Positions 36,569 through 44,456 are shown, counted from the stretch's first letter. The stretch: 50,739 bases of DNA from Frankia sp. QA3 (GCF_000262465.1 NZ_CM001489.1:6105157-6155895), one strand, 5' to 3'. Notes: generated by a model not told the origin, from the letters alone. Made by a program: numbers and translations.

Positions 36569-38106
36569 GGGACGCTCCGGACGCCACCGCCGTCCCCGCC
36601 GACGAGCTCGTCGCCGGTTGTGGCGACCAGGCGGAGCAGCGTGTCCACATCTGCCTGGGTGGCGTCGGGATTCAGCAGGGTGAGCTTGAGGTGCACGGCC
36701 CGATCGGGCCCCGTTCGGGTCCGGCCGACCACCGCGCGCCCGCCGAGCAGCAGCGTGCGACGGATGGCGTCGTTGAGCTGGTCCAGGCGATCGGCGGTGC
36801 AGGCCGCAGAGCCGGTGGCGCCGGCCCGCGGCCGGTAGCGGAAGACGACCGTGCTCAGCGTGACCGGAAAGGCGGGCTCGAGGCGGGGATCGGCGTGGAC
36901 CGTCCGCTCCGCGTGCCGGGCGAGATCGTGGCAGGCGTCGACCAGGGCGCCCAGTCCGTCGCGGCCGAGCGCGCGCAGCGCCACCGCGATCGGGAAGGAG
37001 TCCGCGCGGCGGGTGGTCCGCAGTGACCGGTCCAGGAGGCTGGGAAAGCCGGCAGCCTCGTCGTCCTCGGAACGGAGGTAGTCCGCGTGCGCGGCGCGCA
37101 GGCTGGGCCACCCGTCCGGGCGGGGCGTCAGGAACACGCCGGCCGGAGCCGGTTGCCAGCCCAGCTTGTGCAGGTCCAGGGCGACCGAATCGGCGAGCGC
37201 GATTCCGTCCAGGTGGCCGGCCAACCGGTCGGAGAACAGCGCGCCCCCGCCGTACGCCGCGTCCACGTGTAACCAGCCAGACGAGGCGGGATGGCCCGTT
37301 TCGGCCGGTGCCGACGGGTGCGGCCGCACGCGTAACCGGCTCCGGTGCTCCTCGACCGCTGCCGCGATCTCCCGTAGCGGGTCGACGGCACCGGCATCGG
37401 TGGTGCCCGCGGTGGCCACGACGACAGCTGGCCCGGCATGCTCGGCGAGCGCCCGTCGCAGCAGGTCGACCCGCATCCGGTCCTGGTCGTCGGTGGGGAT
37501 CGCCGTCACCGGCGGGGCGTCGAGGCCCAGCACGGCGGCGGCGCGATCGATGGAGAGATGCGCGGCGGCCGAGCGGAACACGCGCAGCCGCCCGTTCGGC
37601 GCGGCATCCCGAGCGAGAAGCAGCCCCATGAGGTTGGACTCGGTGCCACCGGTGGTGATCGTGCCGGCGGCCCGATCCGGGTCGAAGCCGGCCAGCGCGG
37701 CGAGCGCCGCGACGACCTCGGTCTCGATCGTGGTCGCGGCCGGGGCCTGATCCCAGGAGTCCAGAGAGGGGTTGAGGGCGCTCACGGCGAGGTCGGCGGC
37801 GACTGCCACCGGCAACGGGGGGCAGTGCAGATGGGCGGCGCACCATGGGTCCGCCGGGTCCGCAGATCCCGCCGCGAGGGCCTCCACCAGGCCGGTGAGC
37901 GCGGCCGTGGCTCCAATCCCGGTGCTCGGGAGCAGGCTGGTCCGGTCGGGCGATACGCCGAGGGCAGCCTGAATCGCCGCGCGTACCCGCGACGGTCCAC
38001 CGGCCGGCAGCGGTCCGCCCCGCCGACGCCGGCCCTCGGCCAGCGCTGTGAGAGTCAGTCCGACGAGCTCGTTCAGGCCCGGCCGGGGCTCCGGCGCTTC
38101 GGTCAC
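36565..38106 (-). CDS. L-2,4-diaminobutyrate decarboxylase (group II PLP decarboxylase)
   Basis: 513 aa. The PLP lysine is K314 in ALDLHKLGWQPAPAGVFL, with upstream GTITTGGTESNLMGLLLARD and WLHVDAAYGGG. In operons of this layout the enzyme converts 2,4-diaminobutyrate to 1,3-diaminopropane. The GTG at 38106 overlaps the aminotransferase stop by 4 nt. A general aromatic-amino-acid-type decarboxylase is the alternative from sequence alone, but the paired aminotransferase makes diaminobutyrate the likely substrate. Confidence 0.9.
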   Translation of the reverse strand: MTEAPEPRPGLNELVGLTLTALAEGRRRRGGPLPAGGPSRVRAAIQAALGVSPDRTSLLPSTGIGATAALTGLVEALAAGSADPADPWCAAHLHCPPLPVAVAADLAVSALNPSLDSWDQAPAATTIETEVVAALAALAGFDPDRAAGTITTGGTESNLMGLLLARDAAPNGRLRVFRSAAAHLSIDRAAAVLGLDAPPVTAIPTDDQDRMRVDLLRRALAEHAGPAVVVATAGTTDAGAVDPLREIAAAVEEHRSRLRVRPHPSAPAETGHPASSGWLHVDAAYGGGALFSDRLAGHLDGIALADSVALDLHKLGWQPAPAGVFLTPRPDGWPSLRAAHADYLRSEDDEAAGFPSLLDRSLRTTRRADSFPIAVALRALGRDGLGALVDACHDLARHAERTVHADPRLEPAFPVTLSTVVFRYRPRAGATGSAACTADRLDQLNDAIRRTLLLGGRAVVGRTRTGPDRAVHLKLTLLNPDATQADVDTLLRLVATTGDELVGGDGGGVRSVP

Positions 38107-39701
38107 GTGGCCTCGCGACCGCTGGCCGTGCGCCCGGTGGCGTCGTGTCCGGTGGCGTCACGTCCGGTGGCCGGGCGCCCGCTGGTTTGGCGTCCGGCGT
38201 TCTTCCCGGGACCGTCCTGGCGTCCGGCGTTCTCCGGTCCGGTCGGTGTGGGAATGCTGCGCACGTGCCCGTTTGCTGCGCGTCGGGTAGGCGCGGCGGT
38301 GAGCCGCCGCACGGCGGCATCGACGGCGTCGGCGAGGATCGCCAGAACGCGTGCGACCTCCTCCTCGCCGATGATCAGGGGCGGTAGGAGCCGGCTGACC
38401 GCCCCGTGCCGTCCACCGAGTTCGATGATCAGTCCGCGGCGGAGGCATTCGGCGCGGACCAGGGCGGCGAGCCGGGGATCGGCGGGATGCGCGCCGACGG
38501 CGTCCGGCGCGGTCGTCGGATCGACCAGCTCGGCGCCGAGCATGAGCCCCCGGCCGCGCACGTTCCCCACGTGCGGACGGTCGCGGGCGAGATCTTCGAG
38601 GCCGGCCAGCAGGCGGGCGCCGAGACGGGCGGCGCGTTCGTCGAGTCCGTCGTGGCGCACCCGGCGCAGGGTCGCGCGCCCGGCGACCATCGCGAGCTGG
38701 TTGCCGCGGAAGGTGCCGGTGTGCGCGCCGGGGGCCCAGACGTCCAGCTCGGCCCGGTAGGCGATCAAGGCGATCGGCAGTCCACCGCCGATCGCCTTGG
38801 ACATCACGAGGATGTCGGGGGTGATCCCGCTGTGCTGCGCGGCCCAGAACCGCCCCGTCCGCCCCACCCCGGTCTGCACCTCGTCGAGGATGAGCGGGAT
38901 GCCGCGCCGACGGGTGATCTCCCGGATGGCCCGTAGCCAGCCGTCCGGCGCCGGAACCACGCCGCCCTCTCCCTGGACCACCTCCACGATGAGGCCAGCC
39001 GGGTCGGTGACTCCTCCCAGCGGGTCATCCAGCAGTCGTTCGATGTAGCGGAGGGACAGCTCCGCACCGTCCGGACCGGCGGTGCGGTCGGGTGCGGACC
39101 CCACCCCGAACGGGCACCGGTACGGATAGGGGAAGGGCAGCCGGACGACGGAGCCCGTGGCCGGCAACGGGTTCTTGACGGCGACGTTGCCGGTCACCGC
39201 CAACGCGCCCGCGGTCATGCCGTGATAGCCACCAGTGAACGCGAGCATGGTCTGGTTCCCTGTCGCCGTCTGGGCGAGCTTGATGGCCGCCTCCACCGCG
39301 TCGGCACCGCTAGGACCGCAGAAGTGCAGCTTGACGTCGCTGCCCAGCCCCGGCGGCAGGCAGGCCCGCAGCTCCTCGGTGAATGCGTCCTTCTCCGGGG
39401 TGGCGAGGTCCAGGGTGTGCAGAGGGGCACCCCGGGAGAGCGCCGCGGTGATCGCCTGAACCACGTCCGGATGGTTGTGGCCCAGTGCCAGGGTGCCAGC
39501 GCCGGACAGGCAGTCCAGGTAGCTCCGGCCGTCGGCGCCGACGATCGTGGCTCCGTCCGCTCGGACCGGCACGATCGGGAGGGTGCGCGCGTAGGTCCGG
39601 GCGGAGGACTCCCGCTCGCGCTGCCGCGCGAGGATGGCGGCAGGATCCATCGCCGGGGGGACCTGGCCGATGCTGGTGCCGTTTCGAGCGGAAATCGTCA
39701 T
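38103..39701 (-). CDS. Diaminobutyrate:2-oxoglutarate aminotransferase
   Basis: 532 aa, class III PLP aminotransferase. GAGTLALGHNHPDVVQAI, FCGPSGADAVEAAIKLAQ, GGYHGMTAGALAVTG and the PLP lysine K302 in VMSKAIGGGLP match enzymes that make 2,4-diaminobutyrate from aspartate semialdehyde (RhbA, EctB, Dat). The last 65 residues are a low-complexity tail with repeated GR/GH-DAT/AS units. It is the first gene of the operon. Upstream lie a ribosome site (AAAGGGAG) and an iron box. Ectoine genes are absent, so siderophore diamine supply is the likely role. Confidence 0.93.
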   Translation of the reverse strand: MTISARNGTSIGQVPPAMDPAAILARQRERESSARTYARTLPIVPVRADGATIVGADGRSYLDCLSGAGTLALGHNHPDVVQAITAALSRGAPLHTLDLATPEKDAFTEELRACLPPGLGSDVKLHFCGPSGADAVEAAIKLAQTATGNQTMLAFTGGYHGMTAGALAVTGNVAVKNPLPATGSVVRLPFPYPYRCPFGVGSAPDRTAGPDGAELSLRYIERLLDDPLGGVTDPAGLIVEVVQGEGGVVPAPDGWLRAIREITRRRGIPLILDEVQTGVGRTGRFWAAQHSGITPDILVMSKAIGGGLPIALIAYRAELDVWAPGAHTGTFRGNQLAMVAGRATLRRVRHDGLDERAARLGARLLAGLEDLARDRPHVGNVRGRGLMLGAELVDPTTAPDAVGAHPADPRLAALVRAECLRRGLIIELGGRHGAVSRLLPPLIIGEEEVARVLAILADAVDAAVRRLTAAPTRRAANGHVRSIPTPTGPENAGRQDGPGKNAGRQTSGRPATGRDATGHDATGRTASGREAT

Positions 39702-39732
39702 GACGGGCGACTCCCTTTCGAACAGGCTGTGT

Positions 39733-39751
39733 TGAGGGAAGCCTAACCTAA
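39733..39751 (-). promoter_or_regulatory. IdeR/DmdR-type iron box
   Basis: On the minus strand the sequence reads TTAGGTTAGGCTTCCCTCA. The left half and centre match the actinobacterial iron-box consensus TTAGGTTAGGCTAACCTAA exactly; the right half has three mismatches. It lies 32-50 bp upstream of the aminotransferase start and contains a possible -10 (TAGGTT), as expected for repression by Fe-loaded IdeR/DmdR. Confidence 0.85.
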
Positions 39752-40141
39752 GTCAATTGCCAGCTGTTGCTCCGCGCAAGGATACGGTCGCGTCTGGCGC
39801 CATCGGCGGGTCCCTCCATGGTCCGCCTAGATGCCCTGCATCGTCGCGGAAATGCTGCTCCTGGCGCTGGAGACAGGTGAGGACTCCTCCGTCCGGGCAG
39901 TGTCCCAACGCACACCCGAGGGTGGCATGTCGGCCCCGACACGGGGTCGCGTGCTAGCGCGGTGGCTGATTCAGCCTCGCCCAAGCGGGCTGGCCACACC
40001 TTCGCCGGACAGGTGCGGCGGCCGTCGCCACGGGGAGCGCGGACGGGGTGAGCACGGATTGAGCATGGAGATGGCGCAATTCGTTGCGCGGAATGCGGCG
40101 GATTGGCCACTGTGGGAACGGCGCAGTGGTCCGATCGCGCG

Positions 40142-40175
40142 ATGACCGGGCCCCGGAGATGACCGGGCCCCGGAG
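40142..40175. repeat. 17-bp perfect tandem duplication upstream of a ribosome site
   Basis: Two identical copies of ATGACCGGGCCCCGGAG at 40142 and 40159. Each carries an in-frame-looking ATG and a GGAG; the second copy runs into GAGAGGAGAG, the ribosome site of the gene starting at 40188. Confidence 0.9.
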
Positions 40176-40187
40176 AGGAGAGCTCGG

Positions 40188-41777
40188 ATGGATCTGCCGC
40201 CGTCGGCGGCTCCGCTGCACGCCCTGCCCGCTGGGCGCCTTCCCCCCGCGGTGCTCGCGGCGGTGCGCGATCGACCGGCGGGTGCGGAGGAGATCAGCGC
40301 CTACCTCTACGACCCGACCGTCGCCGCCCGCAACGCCGCCGCGCTGCGCGCCTGCCTGCCCGGCTGGGCGAAGCTCTGCTACGCGGTGAAGGCCAATGGC
40401 TTCCCGCCGGTCCTCGACGCGCTGCTGCGCGGACCTGCAGTCGCCCTGTCGGACCTGCCTGCCGCCGTGCCCGAGGCGGGCCAGGGCATCCCGGTCCCCC
40501 GCCCCGACCCGAACGCCGACGTCCCCGGTCTCGGTGGGGTGGACGGTTTCGAGGTCTCTTCGGTGCGTGAGATGCGCCTGGCCCTGGCGACCTACGGCCG
40601 AGTGGCCCCCGCCCGATCGCCCTACCTGGTCGCGTCCGGCCCGGCGAAGTCGGTCACTCTGCTGACCGCGCTGGTCGAGTCCGGGGTGTCCATCGTCAAC
40701 GTCGAGAGCCCGGGTGAGCTGCGGCGCCTGGAGATGGTCGCAGCGCGGCTCGACCGTCGGGTCACCGTGGCGGTCCGGGTGAACCCGGCGCAGGTCTCTC
40801 TCGCGGGCTCCCTCCAGATGGGCGGGCGGCCGAGCGCGTTCGGGGTCCCCGAGCCGGAGGTGCCCGCCGTGCTGGACCTGGCGAGGCGTCTGCCCCATCT
40901 GGACGTGGCCGGATTCCACGTCCACGCGGTGTCTGGCAACCTCGACGCCGCCGCTCATCTGGACTACGTCCGCTGGTGCCTCGAGTTCGCCGCCCGCACG
41001 GCCGCCGCCGCCGGGATCGAACTGCGTGTGGTCGATGTGGGCGGGGGATTCGGCGTGCCGTTCGAGCCGGACCGGCGGGGAGAACGACCCTTCGACCTGG
41101 ACCGGTTCGGCGCGGGCCTCGCGCGGCTACCGGTCCCGGCCGGCATCGAGGTGATCTTCGAGCCAGGCCGGCTGCTCGTCGCCGACTGCGGCTGGTACGC
41201 CGCCGAGGTGATCGACGTCAAACGCTCCTACGGGACCGATTTCGTCATTCTGCGCGGCGGCATCCACCATTTCGCCCTGCCGACCTCCTGGGAGATCGTG
41301 CACAATTTCGCGGTCGTCGCCAGGTCCACTCCGATCGCCGGCGGCAGCGCCGACGGGCGACCGGAGAGCGTGGGGCCGGCCGATGGTGGTGCGGGAGAAG
41401 CCGGTGGTGCAGGAAAAGCTGGTGGGGAGCCGGCCGGTGGTGCGGGAGAAGCCGGTGGTGCAGGAAAAGCTGGTGGGGAGCCGGCCGGTGGTGCGGGAGA
41501 AGGCGGGGGCGTCAACACGGACGGGCGTCCGGTAACCGTGGTGGGCGAGCTGTGCACGCCGGAGGACACGCTCGCCCGCGACATCACGGTGGGTCCGGTT
41601 CGGCCCGGCGACGTCGTCGTCTTCCCGATGGCCGGCGCCTACGGCTACGAGTTCGCCCTCGCGGATTTCCTCGGCCATCCCCGACCCAGCCGCATCGTGC
41701 TCCGGGAACCGGCGGACCGCGGCCCGCGGAACGCCTGGTTCCGGGCGTTCACCTTCCGTCGAGGAGCAGGGCCATGA
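40188..41777 (+). CDS. Type III PLP-dependent decarboxylase (DAP/ornithine/SbnH-like)
   Basis: 529 aa, alanine-racemase-fold decarboxylase. The PLP lysine is K68 in YAVKANG. VDVGGGFGVPF binds phosphate, EPGRLLV follows, and the C-terminal active-site motif is GELCTPEDTLA, with AGAYGYEFA near the end. Relatives include diaminopimelate decarboxylase and SbnH, which acts in staphyloferrin B assembly. Position next to the NIS operon suggests decarboxylation of an amino acid or siderophore intermediate. A Gly/Ala/Glu-rich insert (about 400-440) arises from a DNA tandem repeat and probably forms a surface loop. Its 3' end overlaps the convergent Nudix gene by 29 bp. Confidence 0.9.
   Translation: MDLPPSAAPLHALPAGRLPPAVLAAVRDRPAGAEEISAYLYDPTVAARNAAALRACLPGWAKLCYAVKANGFPPVLDALLRGPAVALSDLPAAVPEAGQGIPVPRPDPNADVPGLGGVDGFEVSSVREMRLALATYGRVAPARSPYLVASGPAKSVTLLTALVESGVSIVNVESPGELRRLEMVAARLDRRVTVAVRVNPAQVSLAGSLQMGGRPSAFGVPEPEVPAVLDLARRLPHLDVAGFHVHAVSGNLDAAAHLDYVRWCLEFAARTAAAAGIELRVVDVGGGFGVPFEPDRRGERPFDLDRFGAGLARLPVPAGIEVIFEPGRLLVADCGWYAAEVIDVKRSYGTDFVILRGGIHHFALPTSWEIVHNFAVVARSTPIAGGSADGRPESVGPADGGAGEAGGAGKAGGEPAGGAGEAGGAGKAGGEPAGGAGEGGGVNTDGRPVTVVGELCTPEDTLARDITVGPVRPGDVVVFPMAGAYGYEFALADFLGHPRPSRIVLREPADRGPRNAWFRAFTFRRGAGP
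41385..41501. repeat. 51-bp in-frame tandem repeat inside the decarboxylase gene
   Basis: Identical units at 41385-41435 and 41436-41486, then a 15-bp partial third copy. Each unit encodes 17 residues rich in Gly, Ala, Glu and Lys (GGAGEAGGAGKAGGEPA). The length is a multiple of three, so copy number can change without breaking the enzyme. Confidence 0.95.
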
Positions 41778-42276
41778 CGCCGACGAGGGTGGCGCTGCTC
41801 ACGATCTTCCGGTGGCGGATGAGCTCGCCGATCTCGCTGAGCGGTATCCATTCGATGCGATCCGACTCGTTGAGCTCCGTGGGCGGTCCGGTGAACGTGG
41901 CGGTGTCCGCCCGGAACACGAAATGCTGCGCGTCGGTGATGCCGTTCGCGGGCTGCGCGTAGATCAGGGGTCGCAGTGGCCCCGGGCGCCAGCCGGTCTC
42001 CTCCGCCAACTCCCGGGCGGCGGCGTCGACGGGTTCCTCGCCATCTTCCACCAGACCCATCGGCAGCTCCCAGCCCCAGGTGTCGGTGACGAACCGGTGC
42101 CGCCACAGCATGAGTACCCGCTGCGACTCGTCCAGCAGCGCAGTGACGGCGACATCGCGCAGTCGGATGATGTGGTACTCCCCTTGCCGTCCGTCGGGTT
42201 GCTCCACATCGAGGAACGTGAGGTGCACCCACGGCGTGCGGAAGACGGACCGTTCCCGATGGACTTGCCACCGCAT
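41749..42276 (-). CDS. Nudix hydrolase (ADP-sugar-pyrophosphatase-like)
   Basis: 175 aa from the ATG at 42276, preceded by AGGAGG. The Nudix box is complete: G-LVEDG-E-EPVDAAA-REL-A-EE-TGW. An upstream beta region (VHLTFLDVEQPDG, EYHIIRLRDVAVTALLDESQRVLMLWRHR) resembles NudF/ADP-ribose pyrophosphatase-like members. These hydrolyse nucleoside diphosphate derivatives. The gene is convergent with and overlaps the decarboxylase by 29 bp. No link to iron metabolism is evident. Confidence 0.92.
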   Translation of the reverse strand: MRWQVHRERSVFRTPWVHLTFLDVEQPDGRQGEYHIIRLRDVAVTALLDESQRVLMLWRHRFVTDTWGWELPMGLVEDGEEPVDAAARELAEETGWRPGPLRPLIYAQPANGITDAQHFVFRADTATFTGPPTELNESDRIEWIPLSEIGELIRHRKIVSSATLVGVMALLLDGR

Positions 42277-42462
42277 CAGGCCTCCTGGCTGGTTGGGATT
42301 CGACGGTGCGATGCCGCTGCGGTCGGCGGTTCCCGCGATGGCATCGAACCCGGACGAGGTGAGACCGGGGATCAGGGGTTCGGAAGTCGCGTTCCGTCTC
42401 CAGTCTTCCTTAGGTAGGTCAAGTGCCAGAGCCCCGCCAACTTCCGTGGTCTTCGTCTGACC

Positions 42463-42491
42463 TTGGCGCATCGGCTCCAAGTCTCTATTAT
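42463..42491 (+). promoter_or_regulatory. Sigma-70-type promoter
   Basis: TTGGCG (42463-42468), a 17-bp spacer and TATTAT (42486-42491) form a good housekeeping promoter, unusually clear for this genome. It lies about 50 bp upstream of the 98-aa gene. Confidence 0.7.
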
Positions 42492-42539
42492 GGCCCGAAT
42501 CCGCGCTCCACTTACCGCGGACCACATCGGGAGGTTCTG

Positions 42540-42836
42540 ATGCCTGAGTCGGCGAGACGGAGACGCTCCCTGCTGGGTGAGGCCCTGCCCATTCGGACGT
42601 TTGACCAGGGGATAGATCTCGAGGTTGCGGAGTGGATCCTGGGCGCTTCGACCGCTCGGATCTCGAGGCTGCTGGCCGAGGAGCCGGACGAGACCGTCGC
42701 GGAATCCCTTCGAGCGGAGAGGGCCGCGCTGGCCGCCGAGCGGTGTCGGATGCTTGCTGGCGGCCCGTCCGCTGTCACCCGAGTTCTTCGTGAGTACGGA
42801 CCACGCGCCAGGGATTTTCGCGAGACGCGGAAGTGA
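42540..42836 (+). CDS. Small helical protein of unknown function (98 aa)
   Basis: The ATG at 42540 follows GGGAGG. The product is charged and helix-rich: RRRRSLLGEALPIRTFDQGIDLEVAEWILGA, then RISRLLAEEPDETVAESLRAERAALAAERCRML, ending in GPRARDFRETRK. The central part could form a coiled coil. It overlaps the next frame by 4 nt (GTGA), so the two form a cassette behind the promoter at 42463. I do not recognise the family. A toxin-antitoxin or regulator-type pair is possible but unproven. Confidence 0.65.
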   Translation: MPESARRRRSLLGEALPIRTFDQGIDLEVAEWILGASTARISRLLAEEPDETVAESLRAERAALAAERCRMLAGGPSAVTRVLREYGPRARDFRETRK

Positions 42837-43164
42837 CCGGCGAGTTCAAACTTGCTCCGAAGAGCCATGAAGAGACCTTCGTCGGGTTGATCATCCCCGA
42901 GCTACTTGACGGCGCGCAGTCGCAGGAAGTCCGGTCGCCTTCTTTTCGGATGGTCAACTCGAGGTAGGGAAGTCTAGTACCCAGGAATTCCTGCGGGATG
43001 CGCTTGCGGGCCGTGGTCGGTTGTTCGACTTCAGCGCGGATCTCATGCGTCCGTACCATCCGAGGTTCGATGAGCTGTTGCACGGGGATGAACGGGTTCT
43101 CCGGGAACTCGACGCCGCGATCGACCAGGGCGCGTGCGCATGGGTGGAAAAGGCGGTAGCCTAA
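42833..43164 (+). pseudogene. Frameshifted second gene of the cassette
   Basis: The GTG at 42833 overlaps the upstream stop. Frame one reads VTGEFKLAPKSHEETFVGLI, then IPELLDGAQSQ, and stops at 42967. In the minus-one frame, text resumes from about 42917 as SPVAFFSDGQLEVGK, STQEFLRDALAGRGRLFDF, MRPYHPRFDELLHGDERVLR, ending WVEKAVA at 43164. Together they would make a protein of about 110 aa, so one base appears lost around 42920-42940. By eye this stretch is clearly less GC-rich than its surroundings. Sequencing error or genuine decay are both possible. Confidence 0.55.
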
Positions 43165-43601
43165 AGGCCGCTGCATCCTTCAGTCCGGTGAGAGCACCTG
43201 TGTCGGGATCTTGCCGCAGGCAGGCAAGGACGAACCCCTTCCAGCCACCGGCCGCGAGTTCGCGGGGATCGTTGGACGAGGGCAGTTTCGTCGTCTGGGA
43301 GATGTCGTCGAAGGTGTCGAGACGTCAGTCGTCGTCGGTCCAGATCAGCCGGGTGGAACTGGCGGAGTGGACGGCGGGGGCAGTTCGTCTCGAATGCGTC
43401 GAAGCGGCCGATGGAGGGCAGGCTGGCCAACCCGGGGCACGTCGGCGTCCATCTCGGCGGCGGGCCGGCGCCGCACGCCCCGCAGGCCGGCGAGGTGGTC
43501 AGGCTTGGGGGACCAGGGGGTAGGAGAGGTCACCACGGTGAGCAGGTCGTCGGCCCCGAGGCGCTGATCCGCCCCCGGCGCGGTGTCGGCGACCCAGGGC
43601 G
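43165..43601. other. Region without a convincing gene
   Basis: Several frames are open on both strands, but none has a good start or a known motif. A plus-strand stretch at about 43275-43400 reads SFVVWEMSSKVS and VQISRVELAEWTAGAVRLE, vaguely like the end of short DUF397-type actinobacterial proteins, which often sit next to RsbW-like ATPases. It lacks the usual CVEVA and RDSK motifs and may be a decayed remnant. Confidence 0.35.
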
Positions 43602-44456
43602 TCAGAACAGCCGAGTGATGATTCTGGTGCCGGGCTGGCCGCCGTCCGCCCGGGAGGCGTCCGGCCCGGAGGCGTCCGGCCCGGAGGTAACCGGCCGGAC
43701 CTTGCCCGAACCGGGACGGGACCGTTTCTGGGAGGCGGCCGAGGCCGCGCGTATCGCCGTCGGCGCGTCGGCGCGCAGGCCGGACGACACCAGGGCGGCC
43801 CGCGGCGCGGCGGGGGGCGCAGCCGCGTCCGGCGGTGTCGGGGGTGGCGAGGCGGGTCCGCCGGGGCGCCCCTCCCGCGGGAAGCTCTCCGCGGCGACCC
43901 GGGTGGAATCCGCCGGGTCCGGGGTGCCGGCGGACGCCGGGGTGCCGGCGGACGCCAGGGTGCGGTCGTCGTCGTGGGGGGCCGTCGCCGTGGCCTCGCC
44001 GTCCCCGGTGGGGGCGGACTCGGGCGGCACCGGCAGGTCGAACCAGAGGTACTTGCCCGACTCCGCGGTGACCGTTCCCCAGCTGCCGGCGAGGGCGTCG
44101 AGGACGAGCAGTCCGCGGCCGCCCTCGGCGTCGGGTGCGGCCGTGCGCCGCTGCGGCAGGACGGTCGAGGTGTCCGAGACGGAGGCGTGGATCAGCCCCG
44201 GACGCATCTCGATGAGCAGCCACAGCGGCGGCTGGCCGTACTTGACGGCGTTGGTCACGAGCTCGCTGACGAGCAGCTCGGCGGTGCTGCGGACGTCCTC
44301 GGGGAGCTGCGCCATCCGCATGCCCTCCCGCAGGACCCGACGGGCCTGGGGAACGGCCGAGGGCAGATAGGGAAGCTCGGCGAGTATGTGGGTCGCGGGT
44401 GGGCAACGCGAGGTCGCCTGCCGAACCACGTCCATCGGAACCGAAGACGCGCTCAT
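43602..44456 (-). CDS. RsbW/SpoIIAB-like ATP-binding (anti-sigma-type) protein with disordered tail
   Basis: 284 aa. The HATPase_c_2 fold occupies about 25-150: the N-box is LLVSELVTNAVKYG, the G1-type region is IHASVSDTSTVLP and the G2-type loop is DAEGGRGLLVLDALAGSWG. Residues 150-284 are Pro/Ala/Gly/Ser-rich with repeats such as ASAGTP and PDASG. Members bind or phosphorylate anti-sigma antagonists, or act as small ATPase regulators. It lies downstream of the SpoIIE phosphatase gene on the same strand and may be part of the same partner-switching network. Confidence 0.9.
   Translation of the reverse strand: MSASSVPMDVVRQATSRCPPATHILAELPYLPSAVPQARRVLREGMRMAQLPEDVRSTAELLVSELVTNAVKYGQPPLWLLIEMRPGLIHASVSDTSTVLPQRRTAAPDAEGGRGLLVLDALAGSWGTVTAESGKYLWFDLPVPPESAPTGDGEATATAPHDDDRTLASAGTPASAGTPDPADSTRVAAESFPREGRPGGPASPPPTPPDAAAPPAAPRAALVSSGLRADAPTAIRAASAASQKRSRPGSGKVRPVTSGPDASGPDASRADGGQPGTRIITRLF

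Larger units (their letters stand above)
39702..40187. other. Divergent intergenic region of the siderophore locus
   Basis: It separates the siderophore operon from the PLP decarboxylase. Beside the iron box there is a perfect 17-bp tandem duplication at 40142-40158 and 40159-40175 immediately before the decarboxylase ribosome site. No second iron box was recognised in front of the decarboxylase. No convincing small gene. Confidence 0.55.

Noticed and set aside
36569..38320. In-frame upstream extension of the RhbC-like synthetase (to 1264 aa), considered as a possible fused acyltransferase
   Set aside because: The extension overlaps the decarboxylase gene in another frame and is Arg/Pro/Gly-rich with no GNAT motif. 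The GTGA overlap at 36568 gives a good start.
42408..42426. Second iron box near the Nudix gene (TTAGGTAGGTC)
   Set aside because: Only half of the consensus matches and the dyad is absent.
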